This document shows, in pieces, positions 14,481-22,537 of a stretch of DNA of 37,788 nucleotides (positions are counted from its first letter, which is position 1; the number at the start of each line of letters is the position of its first letter). The notes under the pieces were generated by a model. That model was not told where the DNA came from. It did not search any database and saw nothing but the letters and a program-made list of their open reading frames with translations. Both the position numbers and the translations under genes were made by a program. The stretch comes from Elusimicrobiota bacterium (GTDB lineage: Bacteria > Elusimicrobiota > Elusimicrobia > UBA1565), in contig JACRDU010000152.1 of assembly GCA_016218495.1 (NCBI GenBank), forward strand, positions 1-37,788, read 5' to 3'.

Positions 14481-15143
14481 TCAGGAGGTCCTGTAGAAGG
14501 GCGCGGCCTCGGGGGCGGGGGCTTCGGGGTCCGTGGCCGCGAAGACGGCCAGCTCGAAGCCGGCCTCCTCGGCCGCCCGGAGCAGGTCTCCCCTCACATA
14601 CTTGAAAGCCGTATCCTGCCCCTTGTGCATCGTGACGACGACCCGGAATCCCTCGCCCGGCGCAAAAGCGGCGGAGGCGGCCTCCATGCTGCGGGCCAAA
14701 GCCTCCTTCAGGGCCCTGACCAACGCGTCGGGCCTCCCGTCGGCGCGGGAACCCGGACGGCCCCCCAACTCCTTGTGGGCGAGGCGGACCATGTCCCGCA
14801 TCATGGCGACCATCTCGGCGGGGAAAGGGCGCGTCTCTCCCGTGTCGATGACGAGGACCAGGCGCGCGGCCGGGTTGGACTCCAGGGCCAGCACCAGGTC
14901 GTCGCCCCTCAGCTCGGCCAGGACGGCCCCGTCGGGCGGGGCGTCGCGCACCGTCTCGCGGGACCCGTAGGCCAGCGCTGCCGGCCGGCCGTCGACCGAG
15001 AAGATGACGGGGAGGGGGCCCTCCGAGCCGGCTCCGGGCCGGGCCGGGACCAGGAGCTTCGTCGCGAGCAGAGCCGCGAAGAAGGCGAACATCTGCTCTT
15101 CGCCCTCCCCCGCCGCTTCCAGCGCCTCCTCGAGTCCTCCCAT
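14481..15143 (-). CDS. hypothetical protein, SseB-like N-terminal region
   Basis: 220 residues. The first 60 (FFAALLATKLLVPARPG, then LPVIFSVDGRPAALAYGSRETV) recall the SseB N-terminal domain, which has a short helix, a hydrophobic FVP strand and a GRP...AF strand; the similarity is by eye only. The middle contains LVLVIDTGETRPFPAEMV, and the C-terminal third contains EGFRVVVTMHKGQDTAFKYV. No signal peptide. I choose the ATG at 15143 because TATACT lies 7 nt upstream of it; an in-frame ATG at 15179 would put that hexamer inside the gene. First gene of a two-gene minus-strand unit. Confidence 0.55.
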   Translation of the reverse strand: MGGLEEALEAAGEGEEQMFAFFAALLATKLLVPARPGAGSEGPLPVIFSVDGRPAALAYGSRETVRDAPPDGAVLAELRGDDLVLALESNPAARLVLVIDTGETRPFPAEMVAMMRDMVRLAHKELGGRPGSRADGRPDALVRALKEALARSMEAASAAFAPGEGFRVVVTMHKGQDTAFKYVRGDLLRAAEEAGFELAVFAATDPEAPAPEAAPFYRTS

Positions 15144-15150
15144 GGGAAAA

Positions 15151-15156
15151 AGTATA
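15151..15156 (-). promoter_or_regulatory. -10 element for the 15143 gene
   Basis: TATACT on the minus strand, 7 nt before the ATG at 15143. A TTGCGG lies 17 nt further upstream as a weak -35. It decides the start codon of the gene. Confidence 0.5.
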
Positions 15157-15196
15157 GAGCCTCCCGCGGCTGGCCGCAAGGAGGCCCTATGGCCCG

Positions 15197-17347
15197 TCAG
15201 GCGTCGACGTCTTCCGCCGGAGGAGGCGGAGGCGCCGGGGGCAGCGGCTTCTTCACCGGGGCCTCGATGCGCCGCGGGGCGGGGATGACGAGCGGCGGGA
15301 GCGCGATGGGCGGCGCGACGAAGACGGGCTTTACGCCGACCGGCGGGCGGGCCACGGCCTGCGGCACGGTGTCGCGCAGGCGCTCGTAGGCGGCCAGCGG
15401 GTTCACCACGATGAAGCGCTGCTCCACCGGCGCCTCGGGCGCCACCTCGCGGCGCGGCATCTCGCTGCCGGTGGCGACATAGGCGTCCTGGATGCGCTTG
15501 GTCATCTCGACGGGGTTGAGCAGGGCGTTCATCTTCTTGACGGCGTCCACCATGAGGACGGTGGCGCCGGCCACATGAGGCGCCGCCATCGAGGTCCCCG
15601 ACTGCCGGGCGTAGGCGAAGCCGCTCTCGGGGCCCATCATCGGGCTGACCGTGGAGTTCATGTTGTCGCCCGGGGCGACGAAGACCGGCTTGACGACGAA
15701 GGTGTTCGTCGCGGGGTCGAAGTTCCGGCCGAACGAGGTGAAGGAGGTCAGGCGCCCCTGGGCGTTGAGGGCTCCCGCCGTCCAGGCCTGGGGAGCGGCC
15801 GAGGGCGCGCTGACCCCGCCGGAGAACGGCCCGTTGTTGCCCGAGGAGATGATGAAGATGACTCCTTTTTCGGAGTATTCGTTGATCTTCTTCGACATCG
15901 CGTCGCTCGGGCGGCCGGGTCCCCCCAGGCTCATGTTGATGACCTGGTTGCCGTCGGCGACCGCGGCGTCGATGGCCTTCATGATGGCGGCCTCGGTCTC
16001 GGTACCCTGCATGTTCAGCCGGGACGTCTGGTTCATCGGCAGGTCGGAGTTCAGCGCCGCATAGGAGCGGATTTCGGCCATGGGGGCCAGCGCGTGGATG
16101 GTGCCGGCCACGTGCGTGGCATGGACGCCGATGGAGTCCCCCGGCAGCTGGTTGGTGAAGGTCTTACGGGACTTGACCACGCCCTGCAGCTCGGGGTGCG
16201 GGGAGACGCCCGTGTCGATGACGGCGACCTTGACCCCCTCGCCCTGCAGGCCCTCCTTCCACAGGTCCTGGGCGCCCATGCGCCAGACCGTGTCGCCCAG
16301 CGGGAACGACTTGATGAGCGCCTCCTTCTGGGCGGGCGTCATCTTCGGCCCGGGCAGCGAGTCCATCATCGACAGGACCATCGGGAGCGTGCGGTGGCGG
16401 GGCGGCACCGGGTCCCCGCCGAACTCCGCCATCGGGTCCGGGGGCGGGACCGTGCCGGGAGGGGCCAACCGGTCCAGGCTCTGACCGGTGTGGTACCGGT
16501 AGCGCTTCAGGGCCTCCAGGGCCTGCGCCGCCTCGGCGATGCGGGCCACCTCGGCCCGGTCGGCGGCCTTCGCGGCCGAAACCAGCAAGGCGTTCTGGTG
16601 GTCCTGGAGCTGGTCGGCGATGTTCCGCGTGGGGCGGAACTCCAGGGCGGTCTCCCCCTTGCCGCGGGCGTCCCCGGAAAGGAGGCCGAGGCCCGCCTTG
16701 ATGTCGGCCATCCCGACATCCGGGCGCCGGCTGCGGAAGGCCTGGGCATAGCCCGAGTCGAAGAGGGATAGAGACTGGCTGAGGCGTTCGCCGCTCAGGC
16801 GCTCGGAGAGGGACTTGGCGTCCACGGCCTTGCCTCCGGGCCCCTGGGTCAGGCCGTGGTAGAGCATCAGGCCGAAATAGGTGGCCGTGCCGTCCGGGTT
16901 GAAGAGATGGATGTTGTCGTAGGACTGGGGCACCCCCCACTCCTGCAGCTTCTTGCCGATCTCGTCGGGCTTGTAGCGGGCCACCTCGGAGAAGCCCAGC
17001 ATCCCCTTGAGCAGCGGCATCAGGTCCTCGGTGGAGACGGGCTCCATGATGCGCGGGTCGACCAGCCGCCCCGCGGGGTCCCAGATGAGCCCCAGCTGCA
17101 TCAGCACGCGCGGGGGATAGACGGCGCCCGAGGCCTTGTGCTCGATGGAGCCGTCCGGGCGCACCGAGAAGCCGTCCTTGGTCAGCGCCTCGCCCAGGCC
17201 CTTCTCGACCTTGAAGGGAGCGGGGGCCGGAGCGGCGATGGGCGTGCTCCCGGCCACGGCCGGCGTCGACACCGTGACCTGGGCTCCGGCGAGGGACGCC
17301 AGGACCAGGGTTCCGAGGGCGGCGGCGAGCGGGGCGGAGAGTTTCAT
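15197..17347 (-). CDS. secreted subtilisin-like (S8) serine protease
   Basis: 716-residue exported protease. The signal peptide is about residues 1-22 (LAAALGTLVLASLAGA). A large N-terminal region of about 340 residues, with no recognised fold, may be a prodomain or regulatory segment. The S8 catalytic domain spans about 350-620: VAVIDTGVSPHPEL (Asp378), VHATHVAGTIHA (His409), SSGNNGPF (oxyanion Asn504) and SGTSMAAPHVAGA (Ser586). All four essential residues are present. The C-terminus is a Pro/Ala-rich tail (about 660-716). The stop at 15197 leaves 53 nt to the neighbouring gene's start. The ATG has AGAGG 8 nt upstream. The gene is divergent from the M2 peptidase gene, so both secreted peptidases share one intergenic region. 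The substrate is unknown. Confidence 0.87.
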   Translation of the reverse strand: MKLSAPLAAALGTLVLASLAGAQVTVSTPAVAGSTPIAAPAPAPFKVEKGLGEALTKDGFSVRPDGSIEHKASGAVYPPRVLMQLGLIWDPAGRLVDPRIMEPVSTEDLMPLLKGMLGFSEVARYKPDEIGKKLQEWGVPQSYDNIHLFNPDGTATYFGLMLYHGLTQGPGGKAVDAKSLSERLSGERLSQSLSLFDSGYAQAFRSRRPDVGMADIKAGLGLLSGDARGKGETALEFRPTRNIADQLQDHQNALLVSAAKAADRAEVARIAEAAQALEALKRYRYHTGQSLDRLAPPGTVPPPDPMAEFGGDPVPPRHRTLPMVLSMMDSLPGPKMTPAQKEALIKSFPLGDTVWRMGAQDLWKEGLQGEGVKVAVIDTGVSPHPELQGVVKSRKTFTNQLPGDSIGVHATHVAGTIHALAPMAEIRSYAALNSDLPMNQTSRLNMQGTETEAAIMKAIDAAVADGNQVINMSLGGPGRPSDAMSKKINEYSEKGVIFIISSGNNGPFSGGVSAPSAAPQAWTAGALNAQGRLTSFTSFGRNFDPATNTFVVKPVFVAPGDNMNSTVSPMMGPESGFAYARQSGTSMAAPHVAGATVLMVDAVKKMNALLNPVEMTKRIQDAYVATGSEMPRREVAPEAPVEQRFIVVNPLAAYERLRDTVPQAVARPPVGVKPVFVAPPIALPPLVIPAPRRIEAPVKKPLPPAPPPPPAEDVDA

Positions 17348-17464
17348 GTTTGGGCCTCTTGGTCAAAGGATGCGTCCCGATGGCCCCAGCCGCAAACTCC
17401 CATAGTCCCAGAGGAATATGGGCCCTAAGGCCTAGGAGCAGGCCGCTCCAAATAGAGGTATGCT
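17348..17464. promoter_or_regulatory. divergent control region of two secreted peptidase genes
   Basis: On the plus strand TATGCT (17459-17464) lies 7 nt before the ATG at 17472. For the subtilase, TATGGG on the minus strand is a possible -10. An inverted repeat CCCATA (17399-17404) / TATGGG (17417-17422) lies between the two and could be an operator. Nothing else was recognised in these 124 bases. Confidence 0.35.
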
Positions 17465-17471
17465 CAGTTCC

Positions 17472-19265
17472 ATGGATATCCGAATCCCCCTCCTGCCGCT
17501 GCTGCTCCTCGCCGCCCCGTACGCGCGCGCCGCCGCCCCCGCCCCGGATGCCGAGAAGTTCGTGGCCGACGTCGAGAAGAAGCTCGACGAGGCGGGCCGG
17601 CGCAGCCGCTTCGCCTCCTGGGTGCAGTCCACCCACATGACCTACGACACGGAATGGCTGTCGGCCGACGCCTCCCGGGCCTATGCCGCCGCCGCCGCGG
17701 ACCTGGCCCGCCAGGCGCGCCGGTTCGACGGCAAGCCCCTGTCGCCCGCCGCGGCCCGCAAGCTGCTCTTCCTGAAGCTCGCCGTCGAGGCGCCGGCCCC
17801 CCCCGACCCGGCCGAACAGCAGGAACTGGCCGACATCAAGGTCTGGCTCGAGGGCGCGTACTCCAAGGGCCGCTACTGCAAGACCCCCGACTCCTGCCTG
17901 AGCCTCGACGACATGGAGGACCGGTTCCGGACCAGCCGCGACCCCGCCGACCTGCTGGGCATGTGGCAGGGCTGGCGGACGGTCTCTCCCCCCATGCGCG
18001 CGAAGTACCAGCGCTTCGTCGAGCTCTCCAACAAGGGCGCCCGGGAGCTCGGCTTCAAGGACACCGCCGACCTGTGGCGCTCGGGCTACGACATGACCCC
18101 CGCCGAGTTCTCGGCCGAGCTCGACCGGGTCTGGCTGCAGCTCAAACCGCTCTACGAATCCCTGCACGCCTATGTCCGCCGGCGCCTGGCCGACACCTAC
18201 GGCGCCGACGCCATCGGCTCGGACGGCCTCATCCCGGCCCACCTGCTGGGCAACATGTGGGGCCAGGAATGGGGCAACGTCTTCCCCCTCGTGAAGCCCA
18301 AGGGGACCGCCGAGGGCTACGACCTGACCGAGCGCCTGCGCGCCAAGGGCGTCGACGAGAAGGGGATGGTCAAATACGGGGAGGGTTTCTTCTCCTCGCT
18401 GGGAATCGCCCCCCTGCCCGCCACCTTCTGGGAACGCTCGATGATCGTGAAGCCCGCGGGGCGCGAGGTGGTCTGCCACGCCTCGGCCTGGGACGTGGAG
18501 GACTCGCAGGACGTGCGCATCAAGATGTGCACGCGCGTGAACTCCGACGACTTCGTCACCGTCCACCACGAGCTGGGCCACAACTACTACCAGCGCGCCT
18601 ACGCCGGACAGCCCTACCTGTTCCGCGGCAGCGCCAACGACGGCTTCCACGAGGCCCTGGGCGACACCATCGCCCTCTCCATCACCCCCGCCTACCTCAA
18701 GCAGGTGGGCCTGCGCGACAGCGACGCCGGGGCCGACGAGGACACCGACCTGCTGCTAAGGATGGCCCTCGAGAGGGTGGCCTTCCAGCCCTTCGGGCTC
18801 CTGGTCGACAAATGGCGCTGGGGGGTCTTCTCCGGAGAGATCCCGCCCGGCCGCTACAACCAGGCCTGGTGGGACCTGGTGCGGCACTACCAGGGGCTCA
18901 AGCCCCCGGTGGCCCGCTCCGAAGCCGACTTCGACCCGGGAGCCAAGTACCACATCCCGGCGAACACCCCCTACGCGCGCTATTTCCTCGCGCAGGTCCT
19001 GCAGTTCCAGTTCTACCGGGCGCTCTGCCGGCAGACCGGACATACCGGGCCCCTCCACCGCTGCTCGTTCTACGGGAACAAGGAGGCCGGCAAGAAGCTC
19101 GAGGCCATGATGGCGATGGGCTCCAGCCGCCCCTGGCCGGACGCCCTCGAGGCGCTGACCGGGGAGCGCGCGATGGACGCGACCGCCATCCTCGAATACT
19201 TCGCCCCGCTGAAGGCCTGGCTCGACGAGCAGAACAAGGGGCAGTCCGTGGGCTGGAAGCCTTAG
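17472..19265 (+). CDS. M2-family peptidyl-dipeptidase (ACE-like), secreted
   Basis: Zinc metallopeptidase related to angiotensin-converting enzyme, which removes C-terminal dipeptides. 597 residues from the ATG at 17472, close to the single-domain M2 length. The signal peptide is about residues 1-21 (LLPLLLLAAPYARA). The zinc site is TVHHELGHNYYQ (H366, catalytic E367, H370), and the third ligand is E394 in FHEALGD. Other family marks are HLLGNMWGQEWGN and FLAQVLQFQFYRALC near the C-terminus. The whole catalytic set is present. I prefer the ATG at 17472 over 17460 because TATGCT is centred between them. Probably periplasmic, it may work with the divergent subtilase in using extracellular peptides. 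Confidence 0.88.
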   Translation: MDIRIPLLPLLLLAAPYARAAAPAPDAEKFVADVEKKLDEAGRRSRFASWVQSTHMTYDTEWLSADASRAYAAAAADLARQARRFDGKPLSPAAARKLLFLKLAVEAPAPPDPAEQQELADIKVWLEGAYSKGRYCKTPDSCLSLDDMEDRFRTSRDPADLLGMWQGWRTVSPPMRAKYQRFVELSNKGARELGFKDTADLWRSGYDMTPAEFSAELDRVWLQLKPLYESLHAYVRRRLADTYGADAIGSDGLIPAHLLGNMWGQEWGNVFPLVKPKGTAEGYDLTERLRAKGVDEKGMVKYGEGFFSSLGIAPLPATFWERSMIVKPAGREVVCHASAWDVEDSQDVRIKMCTRVNSDDFVTVHHELGHNYYQRAYAGQPYLFRGSANDGFHEALGDTIALSITPAYLKQVGLRDSDAGADEDTDLLLRMALERVAFQPFGLLVDKWRWGVFSGEIPPGRYNQAWWDLVRHYQGLKPPVARSEADFDPGAKYHIPANTPYARYFLAQVLQFQFYRALCRQTGHTGPLHRCSFYGNKEAGKKLEAMMAMGSSRPWPDALEALTGERAMDATAILEYFAPLKAWLDEQNKGQSVGWKP

Positions 19266-19290
19266 TCTTGAAAGCGTAACCCGGGCGCCC

Positions 19291-19296
19291 TATCCT
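19291..19296 (+). promoter_or_regulatory. -10-like hexamer for the 19304 gene
   Basis: TATCCT 7 nt before the ATG at 19304. An upstream ATG at 19298 would begin only 1 nt after the hexamer, so 19304 is the better start. Confidence 0.4.
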
Positions 19297-19303
19297 TATG
19301 AGG

Positions 19304-20098
19304 ATGCCGGTGCCCGCCCCCCGCTATTGGGTCTACGCCAGCGAGCATGTCGTGGGTCCCTACGACCCCGACGAGGTCGCGCGCCTGCCGGTATTCTCGG
19401 CGGACCTGGCGCTCTGTCCCGAGGCGCTGCAAGGAACGCCCGAGGAGAGCTGGCACCGGGCCGCCGACGACCCCGCCTTCGCCGCGCTGTTCCCCGCCGA
19501 ACAGCGCACCCCGGAGGGCAGCCAGCCTCCCCGCGTCGGCCCCTGGCCGCCCGACCCCGAGCGGGAGACCGACCTGCTCGCCACCGCCCAGGAGCGCATG
19601 AGCATAATCGACCGCTCCTTGGAGGCGACCCAAAAACGCCTGGCCCTGCGTCGGGAGGCCTACGAGAGGCTCAAGCGCGACATAGCGGCCCGCGCCGCCT
19701 CCGCCACCGAGATGGAGGCGAAGATTCGGGCCATGGGCGCCCGCATGGGTGGCTTCCTCGGGGTCAAGGAGGAACTAGACCAGGCCCGCGCGGCGCTGGC
19801 CATGCACAACCAGCGCGCGAGCGAGCAGGACCTGCGTCTGGAGACCATGCAGGCCGAGGCCCGGGAGACCGCCGCCGCCGCCGAGGCGCGCCTCAAAGCC
19901 GAGTTGGAGGCGAAGATTGCGGAGCTGGAGGCGCGCCTGGCCGAGGTGAAGACGGCGGCGGCCAGGGCCGCTAGGCGCACGCGGCCGGAAAGGCCGGAGA
20001 AGGCCGCGCGCCGCGAACGCCCGCCGCGCCCGAAAGGCCCCGGGGTGGACCTGGGCCTGCCCCCCGCCTCCTCCGTGGACATCCCGGACTTCTCTTGA
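19304..20098 (+). CDS. coiled-coil protein with GYF_2-like N-terminal domain
   Basis: 264 residues from the ATG at 19304. The first 50 (APRYWVYASEHVVGPYDPDEVARLP) resemble the GYF_2 domain, in which a W/Y pair and a GP[YF] turn form a small beta sheet, as in proteins of envelope or signalling complexes. Residues about 90-215 are a long coiled coil, rich in Glu, Ala, Arg and Leu (TQKRLALRREAYERLKRDIA, then an Ala/Glu-rich heptad stretch). The C-terminus is basic (about 215-245) and ends in DLGLPPASSVDIPDFS. No transmembrane segment. The stop overlaps the TTG start of the GT-C-like protein (TTGA, 20095-20098), which suggests a shared complex or process. Confidence 0.6.
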   Translation: MPVPAPRYWVYASEHVVGPYDPDEVARLPVFSADLALCPEALQGTPEESWHRAADDPAFAALFPAEQRTPEGSQPPRVGPWPPDPERETDLLATAQERMSIIDRSLEATQKRLALRREAYERLKRDIAARAASATEMEAKIRAMGARMGGFLGVKEELDQARAALAMHNQRASEQDLRLETMQAEARETAAAAEARLKAELEAKIAELEARLAEVKTAAARAARRTRPERPEKAARRERPPRPKGPGVDLGLPPASSVDIPDFS

Positions 20099-21684
20099 GC
20101 GGCGACGACGAACCGCTCTCTGCGGCCAGTGTCAGCTTATTCCTGTTCGCGGCGGCCGTATGCGCCTCCCCCCTCGTCGACCCCGACATGTGGTGGCATC
20201 TGGCTGCGGCAGGATTGCCCGGGTTCCCCCCCACGGCGGAGAGTTGGTCGCACACGCTCCCCGGCGCGCATTGGGTGGATTTCGAGTGGTTGGGACAATC
20301 GGCGATGGCCTCGTGCGGAGGACTCTTCGGGTTCCGGGGCCTCGTCGCGCTAAAAGCCCTCGTCTGCGCTGCAGCCATTTCAATGACCTTCGCGGCCGCC
20401 CGCCAAGAGCGCGCCGGACTCCCTGCGGCGCTCCTCGGCGCACTCCTCGCCCTCACGGCCATACGTCTGCGTGCCCATGCCCGGCCCGAGCTGGCGACCC
20501 TGCTCTTGCTGCCTCTTTTCCTATGGTCGGCCCGGGCTTCGGAGGAGAAGTCGTGGGCTCTGGCCCCGCTTCCCCTGCTCAGCCTCTTTTGGACGAACAT
20601 GCACGGGGGCTGGGTCCTCGGACCCGCCATCCTCGGAGCCGCGGGGGTGGGGCGGGCCTGGCGCCTGCGCGACGGGCGCCACCCCGCCGCCCTGCGGCTT
20701 TGGGGCGCTTCCCTGGCCTGCTTCGCGGCCTCCTTCCTCAATCCCTACGGGACACGCATGCACGCCGTCGTCCTCGAACACGCCCTCCACCCCCCGGCCG
20801 CCGCCGGAATCGAGGAGTGGAGCAGCGCGGCGCTCGTGCAGTTCCCCGCCTTCTGGCTGCTTCTTGCCGGAGTCCTGGTTCGCCTGGCCCTGGACCTGCG
20901 CCGGAACAAGCGCGAGAGCCTCTATTGGCTCTGTCTGCTGGCGCCCTTCGCGGTGCTCGGGCTCTCCGGCGCCCGCTTCGCCCCGTTCTTCTGCCTGGTC
21001 GCCCCAGCCTACCTCTTCTCGGGCCTGGCCGACCTGCCGCCGTCGCGCGCCCTGCGCTGGGGCCTGCCGGCCGCGGGCCTGGCCCTGGTCCTCGGCATGG
21101 CGCCGCCCCTCTTCGCGCGCGACTGGGAATCCCCCGTGCGCTGGGAGCGCACGCCCCGGCAGGCCCTGGAGTTTCTCGAGCGCGAAGGCGTGGAAGGCAC
21201 GCTCTTCAACGACTACGGCTTCGGCGGGTTCATCGACTGGAGCACCTCAGGGCGGAGGCCGGTCTACTACGACGGCCGCTACCTGTTCCAGGGCCTGCTG
21301 GCCGAAGCCGCGGCCGCGGCCGAGGACCCGGCGGCTTTCCAGGCGCTGATGGACCGACGCGTTGTGACCTACGCCCTCGTACCGCTGGCGCACGCCCCGG
21401 TGCAGGGTCCCGACGGGACGGTGCGCTCGCCGTGGAAGCTCCGTTTCCCCGCAGAGCATTGGGCTCTGGTCTGGTCCGACGACGCCGCCCAGGTCTTCGT
21501 GCGCAGGGAAGAACGCTACGCCGGGCTCATCGCCCGGACGGAGCTCCGCTACGCCGACCCGGCCGACGCCGACTTCGTTCTGGCTCAGGTCCGTGCAGGC
21601 TCCTGGTCCGCCGACGCCGTGAGGGCCGAGGCGGCCGGGCTCCCCGGCGCGGCCGGGAAGGCCCTGGCGTCCCTCTTTCCCTAG
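20095..21684 (+). CDS. polytopic membrane protein, GT-C-like
   Basis: 529-residue integral membrane protein. It has about ten predicted transmembrane helices over residues 1-345, then a soluble C-terminal domain that is probably periplasmic. The first periplasmic loop has VDPDMWWHLAAAG and later VDFEWLGQSA, the acidic/aromatic pattern typical of bacterial GT-C-type glycosyltransferase-like proteins in which an Asp in this loop is catalytic. WTNMHGGWVLGP lies in the middle. The C-terminal domain starts with LFNDYGFGGFIDWS and RPVYYDGRYLF, a combination seen in uncharacterised members of this group. The start is TTG, fused with the stop of the preceding gene. A strong hairpin (21693-21719) follows the stop by 9 nt. 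The donor lipid and acceptor are unknown. Confidence 0.7.
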   Translation: MSGDDEPLSAASVSLFLFAAAVCASPLVDPDMWWHLAAAGLPGFPPTAESWSHTLPGAHWVDFEWLGQSAMASCGGLFGFRGLVALKALVCAAAISMTFAAARQERAGLPAALLGALLALTAIRLRAHARPELATLLLLPLFLWSARASEEKSWALAPLPLLSLFWTNMHGGWVLGPAILGAAGVGRAWRLRDGRHPAALRLWGASLACFAASFLNPYGTRMHAVVLEHALHPPAAAGIEEWSSAALVQFPAFWLLLAGVLVRLALDLRRNKRESLYWLCLLAPFAVLGLSGARFAPFFCLVAPAYLFSGLADLPPSRALRWGLPAAGLALVLGMAPPLFARDWESPVRWERTPRQALEFLEREGVEGTLFNDYGFGGFIDWSTSGRRPVYYDGRYLFQGLLAEAAAAAEDPAAFQALMDRRVVTYALVPLAHAPVQGPDGTVRSPWKLRFPAEHWALVWSDDAAQVFVRREERYAGLIARTELRYADPADADFVLAQVRAGSWSADAVRAEAAGLPGAAGKALASLFP

Positions 21685-21692
21685 GACGAAGA

Positions 21693-21719
21693 AGGCCCCG
21701 GCGGGATTCGCCGGGGCCT
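21693..21719. terminator. hairpin terminator at end of the 20095 gene, facing the displaced tRNA fragment
   Basis: A perfect 11-bp stem, AGGCCCCGGCG paired with CGCCGGGGCCT, and a 5-nt loop. No T-tract follows on the plus strand. It lies 9 nt past the stop of the membrane protein gene and 9 nt from the displaced tRNA-Leu 3' fragment, so before insertion it was probably the tRNA's own downstream hairpin. Confidence 0.6.
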
Positions 21720-21728
21720 ATCAGAAGA

Positions 21729-21781
21729 TTGCGCGAGAAGGGACTCGAACCCTTACAGGATTTCTCCCACACGCCCCTCAA
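21729..21781. repeat. left 53-bp direct repeat (att), displaced tRNA-Leu 3' end
   Basis: Identical to 23440-23492. Covers the anticodon loop to the discriminator of tRNA-Leu(GAG), on the minus strand. The sequences diverge directly beyond both ends. The 5' half of the tRNA is missing, though 21782-21811 happens to begin with GCGCGG when read on the minus strand. Confidence 0.85.
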
Positions 21782-21811
21782 GCGGCAGCATGCCCGTCGG
21801 AGATTCCGCGC

Positions 21812-21940
21812 TTAGACGAGGTCGCGGGTCGACAGGGATTTCGCCTTGCGGAGCTTGTTGAGAAAGTCCCTGTAGGCTGGTATCGCCAGAGGGGTGGGAG
21901 CCACCGCTCCAGCGGATTTGGGTTGACGGGCTCGGCTCAT
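21812..21940 (-). CDS. small hypothetical protein (42 aa) in the integrated element
   Basis: Short gene, 42 residues, with a good ribosome site: AAGGTGA ends 4 nt before the ATG at 21940. The product begins with a basic SRARQPK stretch and ends in an amphipathic helix (YRDFLNKLRKAKSLSTRD). No family recognised. It lies just inside the left att repeat and reads towards it. The ribosome site is the main reason to accept it; chance cannot be excluded at this length. Confidence 0.4.
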   Translation of the reverse strand: MSRARQPKSAGAVAPTPLAIPAYRDFLNKLRKAKSLSTRDLV

Positions 21941-22074
21941 GGGGTCACCTTCGGGGTATGGGGATTGACATTGATTGGTATAATCGCGGCGGGCATGGTC
22001 GTCACGCAGTCGCGCTCGGAACACGAACCGCGCATTCCTAAATCAGGAAGGCGGGGGGGGGAGTTGCTTTCCGT

Positions 22075-22177
22075 GGTCCATGGGCATGGTCACTTGGGCG
22101 GGACTCTCCCCGCGCCCAAGGGGGTGCGGAGAAAAAGCCAGTTTGCGCGCGGTTGAGTTATCCATTGCCCATGGACC
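22075..22177. repeat. nested inverted repeats (12-bp outer, 8-bp inner)
   Basis: Outer arms GGTCCATGGGCA (22075-22086) and TGCCCATGGACC (22166-22177) are perfect complements; with a 1-nt gap they extend by three more bases. Inside, CTTGGGCG (22093-22100) pairs with CGCCCAAG (22113-22120). The region is otherwise gene-free (21941-22234) and precedes the ribbon-helix-helix gene. It could be an operator array, a structured RNA or a replication/transfer site of the element. Confidence 0.6.
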
Positions 22178-22234
22178 GTATGCTTCTAGGGGCCCCTGTA
22201 GCACACAGCAGCCGGAATGTCAAGGGATTTCTAA

Positions 22235-22486
22235 ATGAGCGAGAAAAAGGCAAATCCTCGACGACAAAACCGCGTCGCGGTTTATCTCCCATTGGAAATT
22301 CGCGATGCGCTCGGCCGTCTGCGAAAGCAAAAAGCCGTTCCTGATTCGGAGTCAACGTTCATCGTAAACGCGCTCGCCGAATGGCTTGACCACAACAAAG
22401 TGGAATGGAGAAATTCCGGGAGGTCCCTTCCCAACGAACGACCACCAGGGCTACGTGGACCGACTCTGGGAGGGCGCGGTGTCTAA
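22235..22486 (+). CDS. ribbon-helix-helix-like DNA-binding protein
   Basis: 83 residues. The centre follows the MetJ/Arc/CopG pattern: a short basic strand NRVAVYLPLEI (about 12-22), helix RDALGRLRKQKAVP and a second helix SESTFIVNALAEWLDHN (about 38-54). Such proteins dimerise through the strand and bind operators, often controlling plasmid copy number, toxin-antitoxin pairs or integrative elements. The C-terminal 25 residues are polar and Pro/Gly-rich. The ATG has AAGGGA 7 nt upstream. The coding sequence is noticeably less GC-rich than the chromosomal genes, fitting acquisition with the element. The inverted repeats at 22075-22177 lie upstream and may be its target. No toxin partner is seen next to it. 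Confidence 0.55.
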   Translation: MSEKKANPRRQNRVAVYLPLEIRDALGRLRKQKAVPDSESTFIVNALAEWLDHNKVEWRNSGRSLPNERPPGLRGPTLGGRGV

Positions 22487-22537
22487 TTCTCCGGTTTGGC
22501 GTCTCTGGGCTAAATGGCTGGATGGGGAGGTGACGCC

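Noticed and set aside
21995-22156. 53-codon plus-strand frame with a TATAAT (21979-21984) 10 nt before its ATG
   Set aside because: The promoter-like hexamer is good, but the product is low-complexity and the frame runs through the inverted repeat at 22075-22086. A -35 TTGACA is only 8 nt from the hexamer. Not strong enough to call.
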